This document shows positions 1 to 29,098 of a stretch of DNA of 64,000 nt, piece by piece (positions within the stretch are counted from its first letter, which is position 1; the number at the start of each line of letters is the position of its first letter). The stretch is taken from the NCBI GenBank assembly GCA_007922225.1, contig ML679946.1, positions 95,486,759 through 95,550,758 of the forward strand. Direction: 5' to 3'. The notes below the pieces were generated by a model, which had not been told where the DNA came from, searched no databases, and saw only the letters and a program-made list of their open reading frames with translations. The DNA is from Emydura subglobosa (Eukaryota > Chordata > Testudines > Chelidae). A program made the position numbers and the translations under genes.

Positions 1-59
1 TGTCTATATTGAAAGTTGCACCCAAGAACACACAGAGAATGTCTGCTCTGTAACAGATT

Positions 60-470
60 TAACAAATTCATTTGAAAACTGATTTAATTAAACCAGTGTA
101 AAACTCTGTGAGGACTATTTTATTTAAACCTGACTAAAATCCATTTAGCTTAATGAGGTAAGGAATTGAATTAAGCTTAATTGATATGATTGAGGTTTAA
201 ATCAAATTAAGAGTCTATATGGAGCCTTGTGCCAATCTAACTAAATCAGAGAGACAAGGTGGGTGAGCTAATATCTTTGCTTGGACCAACTTTTATTGGA
301 CAAGCTTGTCTCTCTCACCAATAGAAGTTGGTCCAATAAAGATATTACATCGCCCACCTTGTCTCTCTGATATCCTAGGACAAACACAGATACAACTATA
401 CTGCATACAGTAACTAAATCAGTTAGTTTAAACCAATGGAACTTTGATATAGACAAGGGAATTTTGATGA
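60..470. mobile_element. MITE-like sequence interrupted by a Penelope-like palindrome
   Basis: Sequence rich in TTTAAAC/TTTAATTAAA blocks runs on both sides of the Penelope-like insert at 250-400, e.g. AACTAAATCAG before it and TAACTAAATCAG after it. The family is unassigned. Confidence 0.35.
250..400. mobile_element. Penelope-like terminal fragment, inverted pair
   Basis: GAGAGACAAGGTGGGTGAG at the left is answered by its inverse (CGCCCACCTTGTCTCTCTG) at the right, with ttggaccaactt / aagttggtccaa inside. The same terminus recurs at 33199, 33960, 46652 and 61183. Confidence 0.6.
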
Positions 471-1565
471 CATGTATACACTGAAGTCACTTTGGAACTG
501 GGACTTAAGGTCCAAAGTAAATTAGCTGAGTTTGAAAGTTTTACACCAGGTCTAACTATAAGTTTAGATGTTATCCTCTGTCTTTGTCCAAAACCCTGAT
601 TGTTATTGGTGAGAGATCTGCTGTGGATGGAGAGTGCTTTGTGATCCTAACTTCATAGCACCAACCATCAAACCATAATTGAAAATGTAATTTGTCCCTC
701 TCGTTAGAATGAATTTGATAGCTCATGACTGTGCAGTAAATATCTAAAATATTCTACGTGGGCTCTTGTTAGTTACACTGATTTTTTTTTCTTGTAATAT
801 TCATACACAGAGAGGGGTGTGTGCTAGTAACCTGAGACTGGGTGTTGTTACGTCTATATGCTAATGATCCTTCAGTTTATTATGCACAACAAACTTCACA
901 TGGAGCTAAATAGCGATTACATTTTATTTTAATGAAGAATAAATACGAAGATGTGATTTAGAAAATGGTAATGCTTCACATATACGTTTCATTGGTTAAG
1001 AGCTAGACCCTTTAATAACATTAACAATGAACAGTAGCAATATATTAGAGTGTAGAAACATCTGGAGTTCCTAAGTCCATTTTGGTTTGTGGTGGTCACT
1101 ATTTGTAAGTAAGTTACATTCATGTTCCCAAATGTTTTTAATCAGACAATGGACTGATTACATAGAACATTGTGAACTTTTATCACTAGTGCAGACGATC
1201 TGTTATAGAACTTTAAAGTACAGACATACACAGATTGTGCTAAGAGGCAACTACAGAAGATGTCCATAAAGGACCCAATTCACCTGTGCTCCCTACCTTG
1301 AATAGTCATTTAGACCTGTGCAGAGTGGATGTATTAAAATCAAAATTCTCAGTTCACGGGTATGGGTGGTAAGGTTTTATTCCTACAGCTGTAAATGACT
1401 ACCTGAAGCTGAAGGCACTGAAGAATCAGGGTTCAAAGGGTCAAATTGTGATCTCATTTACAGACATTAAAAAAAGAAAACAACACAAATGCATCAGAAG
1501 ATACTCTAGTCCATGATGGTTCAGTCTATATTGGTCACTAGATGGATTTAAGTAATACCTTATTG

Positions 1566-1957
1566 CAGCTGTTCCCAAACGGTGGGTTGCAACCCCAAAT
1601 GGGGTCATGCCATCAGCTGATGGGGTTGCAGCAATCTTTTCCATGCAGAGGATGCCATTTTGCTCCTCACGTGTACAGTGTGTGTGAGGTCACAATGCAC
1701 GGAGAATGCCATTTTGCTCTTCAAAATGGTATCCTTTGCATCATACATATGAGGTCACGTAATGCGGAGGATGCCATTTTGTAGAGCAAAATGGCATCCT
1801 CTCTGGGTGCGACCTCACATGTAGTGCACGTGAGGCCGCACTGTATGGACACTGCCATTTTGCTCTTCAAAATGGCATCCTCCGTGCTGTCTGCAGTCGT
1901 GGCAGGAAATACTGCATTAAAACGGGATCGTGTAGGTGAAAAGTTTGGGAACTCCTT
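1566..1957. mobile_element. Non-autonomous hAT element with internal palindromes
   Basis: It starts CAGCTGTTCCCAAAC and ends GTTTGGGAACTCCTT, degenerate hAT-type inverted ends. The flanking 8-mers CCTTATTG (1558-1565) and TCTTATCG (1958-1965) match at 6 of 8. The interior repeats an ATGCCATTTTG / CAAAATGGCAT motif several times, with a near-perfect hairpin at 1767-1802. No transposase is present. Confidence 0.75.
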
Positions 1958-2649
1958 TCTTATCGCTATTTCATGTACCTTTTCAGAAAAGAGGTTCAGA
2001 AAAAAATCTCTGGTACCTTTTGCTGCTAAACTATTATATAGTTTAGATATAAAAAGCTATTAATATAAATATTATACATAAATATAGGCAGCCTTCAAGA
2101 GATTAGGTTGAGATCTGAGCACTTTCACACAAATTTCAAACATACTGCAACTCACTATGACTGCAGGACCTAATCTGAACATATTTTACATTTCACTTTA
2201 AAACCTTTGCTTCCTGGTGTATATTACTAGATTGGGTCTGAGCTGTTGAATTCTACTCTGGTACACTCATGTACCCACTTGAAGCCAATTAGCTCACTGA
2301 GAAGAACAACTCCAAGATTTTTCTGTCTTGCGATTTCACTTGGCATTGCCAGCAGCTGGGTTAAACCACTGTGAAGAGCAAGTTTTTTCCAGGAAGGTGA
2401 AATTCAGTCTAGAACCAGTGTCACCAAAGCAGTTCTTGGAAACTAGATACCAGCTGGGTTTTAATGGTCTTTGGGGAGCTAGGGAGTTCCTGATTTCTCT
2501 GCAGCAGAGATGGAAAAAACTTTGCATCCAGAAGAGAATAGTCTTATTACTGAGAGTCTTCTAGTGATGCATGAAAGGTGCTGACCAGCAAACCACATCC
2601 TTTTGTAATAACACTGTGTGATATTCACACTTGTGGATGGTGCTAATGT

Positions 2650-2740
2650 AAGGCTTAGTATGAAGGCTCAAGTGGGTCTTAAGTTGTGCCTAAACCTTGC
2701 TCTGGCTTTTGGTGCAGTGGTGATTCCACCTTTCGTCGAG
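2650..2740 (+). repeat. Copy of unclassified dispersed repeat
   Basis: The stretch around ctcaagtgggtcttaagttg and tggcttttggtgcagtggtg resembles better copies at 6150-6205, 10755-10820, 39750-39830 and 47285-47365, which end gtgaatttcaccc. Confidence 0.35.
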
Positions 2741-2766
2741 TAGTCATCTGCTTCCCTTTATCACTC

Positions 2767-2772
2767 TTTATT
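2767..2772 (-). terminator. Candidate SLA polyadenylation signal (AATAAA)
   Basis: On the minus strand an AATAAA hexamer lies about 310 nt beyond the SLA stop codon. No strong GU-rich element was seen after it, and the mammalian 3' UTR is longer, so other signals farther on may also be used. Confidence 0.35.
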
Positions 2773-3082
2773 TAGAGTTCCTCTCGCAATTTAAATTATA
2801 ATCTGTGCACGAGCAAATTACAGGTGCGGTGTGTTCTTTACTTACACAGCGGCCGAGATGGTTTTTTTTTGTTTTTTTGTTTTTTTTTAAGTATCTGGTT
2901 AACTTTTAAAATACAGAAAAAGACAAAGCCAGCACTAATTTAGCATTCATTTCCTTAAATCTCCTCTTTGATCATCAGCTGGGCATGCTTGGGTTTTTCA
3001 GCTGTGGTAGGACTGCTAGGCGATCATGGTTTGCTCTTACATCTCAGTTCTTTTTTTTCTGTGGACTGCATCTGTCTCAAGT

Positions 3083-21550
<18,468 letters not shown>

Positions 21551-22119
21551 TGCTCTCTTTATTTTCATCAACACACTTCAGAACTAAAACAAAGGAGACA
21601 TTAAAAAGGATGGAGAATAGCACCTGCTGTGCTGATACATAAAAATGACCCAATTTCAGACTCAGGTTTTTATACAGTTGGCTTTTGAAAGTTGATGTTT
21701 TATGTGCATTTGAGAATTGTATCTATTTGCTAAACTCTCACCACTTTGGTGCTTTTATCAGGGGAATAGCAGAAAACCACAACTAGGGAAGTTGCTAAGA
21801 AGTACTGTACATAGCAAAAGTTTCCATTACCACTACCTTAGCACAATAGGAAGTCACAGCAAAACATTCATTTATTTTATGAGTGTATGTACTTCTTAAC
21901 ATTTGGAGTCCTGAAGTGATGGAGAAATTGATTAGATTGACGTATCTATTGCCAATGCTGGTTTTGATGTTTCATTGCTACATACAGGCAGAATTTTTTG
22001 GCAGTTTCCTTTTGATACAATTCTGGTATCACTGTAATCTGCTCAAAGAAACTTAAAAAAAAAAAAAAAAAAAAAAGACTGGCTCAAAAATTTTCAGATC
22101 CTGCAAGTTCCCTTTGTAA

Positions 22120-22425
22120 GATAGAGTTGTCAAACTGGATGAGACCAAAATCCATCTTGTCCAGTACTTGTCTTTGACAATAGTCAGTACAAAATGCTTC
22201 AGAGGAAGATGCATGAAAGACTAGTGGGCAGCTATGGAACTTTTTGCTCATAGGAAAAATTCCTTCTAAACCCTATATAGAAAGTTTTTTCATGACCTGG
22301 TATAAGAACCTATCTAGTACTGAATAGAATAGAACCACCATTAGTCAGAAGTTGGCTTATGTTACAGCCTAGTTTCATAGTCGGAATAGTTAAGCAATGC
22401 CTTTTTTAAAATAGCAACAAAACAA
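22120..22425 (-). mobile_element. CR1 LINE 3' fragment (older subfamily)
   Basis: The order of blocks (ctggatgagaccaaaatcca, atgcttcagagg, aaaaattccttctaaaccc) matches the inverse of the CR1 end at 43450-43584. Confidence 0.55.
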
Positions 22426-23114
22426 AATGTCCTGACACCATTACCTAAAATCAGATGATTTTTATCTCTTTCCGGTTGTTACTCTGAGAAACTGACAGCA
22501 TTTACCCTAACAAAATCCGATAGCACAGTGCCTACTGTATTTACCAAACAGTCTGTGAACTGTGCAGAAAAAGTTGATTTAATCTATCTTATCTACCATA
22601 GGTATTTCAAAGACACCTTAAACCTTGGGGCCACGGTCTGCTGCCCATACTCACAATTGGCTAGATTTAGATATTCTCTCCTTTTGACCAGAAATTCCAT
22701 CCTGGACCCAAGAGTTCTTCTCCGTGAAAGTTTAATTGAAATTGGTACATTTCCATTAAACGTTTCTGTTTTGACAAATCAGCATTTTCCAACAGAAAAC
22801 CATAGAAAAATTCCCAGTAATTTCTACTCCTTAGTCACTTAGGCTCTTATGAAAATTTTACCCTAAATCTCTCAACCTCTAAAACTTTTTAGTCTCATGA
22901 CTCCCATTCACTTCAGTGGGAGCTGTGTTGCTTAAACTCCACATTAAAATATGCAGTGTGTTCAGGTTTACAAATTTTGGAGATGAAAACTATTCACTTG
23001 AACTATATGTAAGACTTTAGTGCATAGTCATGAATATACCTCTTGAATGTGCACGTTAGCAGAGCATACAGTTGCCTGAAGCTAAGAAAATATGGCCAGA
23101 TTCTGCATCCTTAT

Positions 23115-23905
23115 TAAAATTGTAGAAATGTAGGACTGGAAAGGACTTCGCTATATCCTCTAATCCAGTTCCCTGCACTGAGACAAGACTAAGTGTTACA
23201 TAGACCATCCTTGACAGGTGTTTATCTAACTGTTCTTAAAAACCTCCAGAGATGGAGATTTCAAAACCTCCTGAGATAATTTGTTCCAATGCTTAACTAC
23301 TCTTACAGTCAGCAGATTTTTCTTAATGTCTAACCTAAATCTCTTTTGCTGCAGTTTAAGCCCATTACTTCATGTCCTCTCCTCAGTGGATAAGAAGAAC
23401 AATTTATCACCTTTCTCTTTATAACAACCTTTTACATATGTGAAGTCTGTTATCGTGTCCCCACCCAGTCTTCTCTTCTCCAGAGTAAACAAACCCAGTT
23501 TTTTCAATCTCTCCTTACAGGTCATGTTTTCTAGACCTTTAATCATTTTTATTGCTCTCCCCTGGACTCTCTGCAATTTGTCCACGTCTTTCCTGAGTTG
23601 TGGTGCTCAGAACTAGACACAGTACTCCACCTAAGGCCTTATTAGTGCTGAGTAGAGTGAAGGAATTACTTCTCATGTCTTGCTTACAACAGTCTTGCTA
23701 ATACAGCCCAGACTGATGTTCGCTTTTTTTGCAGCAACATTACATTGTTGGCTCTTGTTTAATTTGTGATCCACTGTAACCTCCAGATCCTTTTCTGCAG
23801 TACTCCTTCCTAAGCAGTCAATTCCCATTTTGTATTTGCGCAACTGATTATTCCTTCCTTAATATAATACTTTCCATTTGTCCTAGTTTTCACATTATTC
23901 CATGA
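23115..23905 (-). mobile_element. CR1 LINE 3' end
   Basis: The minus strand at 23370-23585 encodes a CR1 tail (DKLQRVQGRAIKMIKGLENM, then KERLKKLGLFTLEKRRLGGD). The 5' part (about 23600-23905) matches the RT/C-terminal region in degraded form; the 3' end is near 23117. Confidence 0.85.
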
Positions 23906-25328
23906 GTAGCCCTTCTGAGACCAGTGGGACTATTCACATAGTTGGGTAATTGCTCAGTGAGGCTAAAGGTGGCAGAATCTGACCTTTAGAAAATTAAAAA
24001 GTAAATTTTTGTGCATTCATTCAGTTACAGTTAGGGTTTTTATGTCACCACAGCTACTCTTTTAAATATATCTTCATGACATTTTCCATATTAAAATCCA
24101 CTGCCACTAATGACTGTTGCTTAAAATAAATAAATAGTCTGAGAAGCGAATGAAAAGTTGTGACTCTTTCCCACAATTCACTTATCCAAAGTGCAAAGAG
24201 CAGCCCTTGGACTTCAGTTCATTTGGCAAACAATATAGTTTGCCATCATGCACTTAGCCAGAGTAACAGTGCGTTCCATGCACTTCAGGGCATGTTGCAA
24301 AGCTCGTCTTTCCTCCCAGGCATTTGAAAATGGGAAGGGAGCTGTTCAGGTGGAGAACTGTTCAAAGGGGAACATATTTGTGTTTTCAAGTTGCTCACTG
24401 GTTGTACCACTGCTCTTAAGTTGTATTTTGAAGTAAAGTCACTGGAGTCTAGAGTTTATGGGTAGCAGCCTTCTGTCGTATTTAATTCATCTAAATAAAG
24501 AGTGACCATCTAAATAAATGGTTCTTTGGTACATGAGTGGACTGTGCAGATAAGCAATATGCACTTACATGCAGTGCATTGCATCAAGATACAATGCTAT
24601 TTTTCCTGAATTTTGCATATAGCGTGCACCAGTAGAAAATTCTCTGTCGTCTAACTAAATGCCTATGAAACTGTTATTGGTTAGCTGAAATTCACCCAAG
24701 AATGGAAAGTCTACTCAAGGCATTATGTACCATGCAAACCTTGTGAAAGTTTGTTATATAGGCAGAGCAAACACACAGAGTTGCATCCCCTGTATGCTAT
24801 ATTAGCAGATTTCTATGCCAGTCCCAAAAAGGATGGTGCAGAGAGGCCTGCTGGATGTGGGATAAGGAGCGATTATGTTTATGTGGCTCCAGTGGGCCAA
24901 AATCCTGCCCTGAGAAGTGGAGTTGCTGGAGCTGTAAGTTAGGATCTCTTGGATCATAGAGTCCAGTTCCCTGCTATTGCAGGCACTCCTGTCATAAAGT
25001 CCTTTTCATGACATTGTCAAACTTGTGTATCAAGCTTATTTCAACCTGTAGGAGTGGCAGCCTCTGCGGGGCTGCATTGACACCCTTTAGTCTGTCTGCA
25101 GGTTTAGGGGTGACTTTCCCCACACAGAGACCAATTACTCAGGCTTTAACAAAAGTTTGAATTTCACCATAAGAGCTGCATATTCAGTCCCAGCTCCATA
25201 GCCACCCTGACGTATGTACATATGCAGTTTTATGAGTGCTAATAATTGTAGCCACCATTGTATGGAAGCACAATTCAGGTTGCTTTGGCTTCTCTGTTCT
25301 TGATTACACCCATAAATCAGGTATTTAA

Positions 25329-25556
25329 TCATAGAATATTAGAGTTGGAAGGGACCTCAGGAGGTCATGTAGTCCAACCCCTTGCTCAAGACAGGACTAA
25401 CCTCAGCTAAATCATCCTAGCCAGGGCTTTGTCAAGCCACAGCTTAAAAACCTCTAAAGATGGAGATTCCACCACCTCCCTAGGCAACCCATTCCAGTGC
25501 TTCACCACCCTCCTAGTGAAAAGCTTTTTCCTAATATCCAACCTAGACCTCCAACC
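25329..25556 (-). mobile_element. CR1 LINE 3' end
   Basis: It carries [20 protein letters not shown] and [16 protein letters not shown] on the minus strand, plus the standard tail atcatagaatattagagttg. Subfamily as at 39941-40411. Confidence 0.9.
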
Positions 25557-26786
25557 TAAAGGGCTATGACCCCAATTCTGCAATGAGCTCTGCACATGGG
25601 GCCAAACAGAGCCCCATTGACTTCAACAGGGCTCCGTATAGGCACAGAGGTCAGGCCATATCTAGCTCATTGAAGAACTGGGGTCGCAACCTACACTGTG
25701 GGCCCAAATCATTGAGAGTGCAGCTTTGCACTAAATATATGCACCTGCAGAAATGGATCTAAATTTGGCTCTAAATGCATGTACCATTCAATTCTTTCAC
25801 ACACATTATCTATTTTTTAGACAATGTCATGTTGGGGTATCTAAATTAGCATTGCATATCTGAAATTAGTCTGCTTTCCAGGAGGTTTTTCAAAGATATA
25901 TTCAGAATGCCCAAGAGATGCAAAGCAAAAACATGACTAATCTCAGTGCTCCAAGAAACATGCTTACAAACTAGCATATTTCAAATAAGGAATTCCATGG
26001 CTATAATTTGTAATATGCTGGGTGTTTTTCTCCATTAACTGCTTATTAAATCCCTATATTTGCAAAGAATTAATCAGGATTTCTCTCTTATTAAGCCCAT
26101 GGGAAATGTGTGGCTAAATCCCGCACATCTTTGGGAAACATAAGGGGGTGTGTCACTTTTATTCAGGACACTCCTCGTTCCATAATGTATACATTTGAAA
26201 CAACTCATTTTATTAGTTGTACCTTCCTTCCTATGTTTTACACAGCCCTCCTTATGAGTCCCTCGTTCCTGTCATGTATCAAAAGTTAAGTACCTGCATC
26301 TATCAGGATTGTAGCACGCACTTTGAAAGCTCAGGTCAGACTCCTAATAGTTCATAGGTATAAACTTGCATAAATTGTAAAATACAAGTTCTATGCAAAA
26401 CACAGAGAAAACTCATTTGCCAACCTCTGACAATTTGAGTTAAAAAAAAAATCTGCTGTTGTAACTGTGATGTTTCTCATAGGTTATTGCAAGTGAATAT
26501 TTGTTTTGCCATTGGCCATCTCTCTATCTCTCTTCTTGTATTTTAAAATTTTCAGTAGAAATATATAATTTACACTCATTTCATATTTACAAACACTAGC
26601 AGCAAGGAGGGACACTGGAGGATCGAATGGACCTTTTGTATCTCTATCTTTGATGGCTCTTTATATTTAAAGTTCAAATCCTGCGCTGGTTACTGGGACA
26701 AAACTGCCTTTGGTATGAATAAGGACTGGAAGATTTGGCCCAGTTTGCAGCGAATGCTATCCTGAAAGCGTGAGAGCAATGATTAC

Positions 26787-27020
26787 CTTTAAACGCTGAG
26801 CATGGTATTCCAATTTGCTGGACGTTTCAGAAAAGCAGCAGGCATGATAGCGTTTTCATGTTGCCCGGAGTGTCTAGCTGATCAGGTCGAGAAGCAGCCA
26901 GCCAAATGAGAGTGTTGTGAACTTCACCCTATCATGTAGAACGGCACTTGCCAAATCAGCCGCATACTTCCTCTGTGAGAAATAAGGAAGGCATGAAGTG
27001 TTTGCAGCAGATGTGGTTCC
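26787..27020 (-). promoter_or_regulatory. Candidate SLA noncoding first exon and promoter
   Basis: On the minus strand an AAAG-gtaatc donor occurs at 26787/26786. Upstream of it lie an ETS/PU.1-type GAGGAAGT (26966-26974) and a RUNX-type AACCACA (27012-27018), a pairing common in blood-cell promoters. SLA needs a noncoding exon upstream of 21583 and is blood-cell restricted, so the position is plausible. Nothing in the sequence proves transcription. Confidence 0.3.
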
Positions 27021-27544
27021 TGTCACTATTCAAGTTCTCGGTGACACTTTTTCTCTGTGGGCTGTGGAAAACAGGGAGATTTTGAATATTTTACACTAGG
27101 GTGTGTTTGATCACATAATGAAAATGAGCAAAATAACCTATAGTAGTAGTTTATAATTTATAAATGTATAATAGTATTTTAAAATAGTATTTTATGCTAG
27201 TTATACATAAAGTACTGTTCTTTTTTTCTTAATGTGTTTATCCAATAAGTTCAACCCTCAAAGCCCATGGCTTGTTTTCTGTAAGGTCCTGCCTTTTCTA
27301 GATCTTCAACGAGGCAGGATGAAGCACAAATCTTTGTCCATGATCAAATGGCTTCAGCCAGATTAGATCCCAAGACCCTCTTTTATTCTCAGCCCTTTGC
27401 TCCAAACAATAGCCCACTCCTGTTGCAAAATATTTAATGTTTTTGAGCAGACTACAACAAACAAACAATGTTGACCAAAAGCCTCAATACAGAGCACTTT
27501 TTCATCTCAACATCTCAGACTGCATTATACCAAGTAATTAATTA

Positions 27545-27670
27545 AACCTCAGAACACCTCCGTTGCAGTTACTATTATTATCCCCGTGTCTCAGATGGGG
27601 AAACTGAGGCATGGAGCTATCAAATGACCTGCTCAAGATCACTCAGTGAACCCATGGCAGAGGCATATAC
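27545..27670 (-). mobile_element. MIR/CORE-like SINE fragment
   Basis: It contains attattatccccgtgtctca, gatggggaaactgaggcatg and aatgacctgctcaagatcac, the inverse of the SINE core and 3' part. Confidence 0.65.
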
Positions 27671-28589
27671 ATAAAAGCCTATAGGTTACTTAAGGTAGCT
27701 TAATATATCCATTGTCTTCATGACCAGCGTGTGTGCTGAAATATTAATGTAAATAATTTCATATTGCAGGATTGAAAAAATACACTGGAGTTCTGCTGTT
27801 GATTAATGTTTCCGACGTAGAATCGCTGCAGGTAGAAGTTAATAGCTGAACCATGCATTTAATGAAATGGAAAAGCTGAACAACAGTAGAAGCTGTTTGA
27901 TAGGACTTTTTTCCAGCCAAGGGAGAGTGGTTAAATTCCCTTAGCAGCAGATTGTGCCAAAACTCTGAACCACAGTAATTAGAGGAGAGTTTCCTTATTT
28001 TTATGTGCTGTGCTAGTCGTGGTGACCTTGAGCACAGGAGAAAGTCTTGGGAAGTTTGGAATGGAAGTGGGTTTGCAAGGGTGAGCTCTCACATCTAGTG
28101 CTCGTAGAGGGTTTGACAGCAACCATTGCTACCATAGCATTGCATGATTATCACTGCTAGTTAAGATCTGACTGCAGGAGCTGACGGTTCCTACAAGCCA
28201 CAATTCTATGGCAGAAGGTGCATCTCCCCTGCTAGAATTTTCCAGACTGAAGCACCATGTCTCTGGGATCATTGGAGGAGACTAGGTCAGGTTCTGTACC
28301 AGACTCTGTGTGGACAGGCGGGCTATGTCTTGCCCTCACCCTTCTATTCCATGTCTAACTGCAGCCCAAGCCTGGTGCAATCCTTGTACCCAGGAAGTGC
28401 GAGAACTGAGATTGTGTGCAGGGATGCAACTCTGGGGGCTGTTTATCATCCTCCCTCTTCCCAGGTATATTTGCACTGGGTTAGTCAGAATCTAGCCCAT
28501 AGTATAGCAGTTTGAAAGCTGACAAGGACTCTGAACATGAAACAAGCATTTTTCTATTGGAGAGGGCCAGGGGAGCGTACTGTGTAAGG

Positions 28590-29090
28590 CAGTGGTTACC
28601 AACCTTATTGGCTCGAGGGCCACAGATATCAGTTTTACAACCCTGAAGGGCCACCACTGTCCACCAGCAGCTATAATTTCCTCTCCTCTCCCCAATGCAG
28701 CCAGATGGAAGGAGTCCTCGCTGATCTCCCATCCCCCTGGCTGCAGCAAGGAAACCATACACATCCTGTAGCCCAGTGCGCTCCACCTGTGTCTCTTCTG
28801 CAACTGGGGATGGGAGATCAGTGCTCCCCTCCCTCTAGCCCCAGCACCTAGGGCCCCAGCACCTAGGGACCCACGCAGAATGCTTTGTCATACTCCCTGC
28901 TACAGCCAGAGGAAGGGGAGCGCTGATCTCCCATCCCTGTGCCTGCAACAAGGAGCCTGCGCTGGTCTTGTAGCCTTGCAGCAATGCGTGCTGCCTGGGC
29001 CCTTAGACAGCAGCTCCCTTCTGCAGCCAGCGGGAGGGGAGGGGTGGGCCACCTTGAAAAACCCCATGGGCCACGGGTTGGGAGCCACTG
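28590..29090. mobile_element. Non-autonomous hAT element with perfect 8-bp duplication
   Basis: The ends CAGTGGTTACCAACC and GGTTGGGAGCCACTG are inverted copies with 2 mismatches. GTGTAAGG lies on both sides (28582-28589, 29091-29098). The 501-bp element is GC-rich with a repeated interior (e.g. gctgatctcccatcc); the frames inside it are not genes. Confidence 0.9.
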
Positions 29091-29098
29091 GTGTAAGG

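Larger units (their letters stand above)
25557..28581. other. Intron, little recognisable except a candidate promoter
   Basis: It holds a fold-back piece (25585-25680), a MIR-like fragment (27545-27670) and the proposed SLA first exon (26787-27020). Nothing else was identified. Confidence 0.5.
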
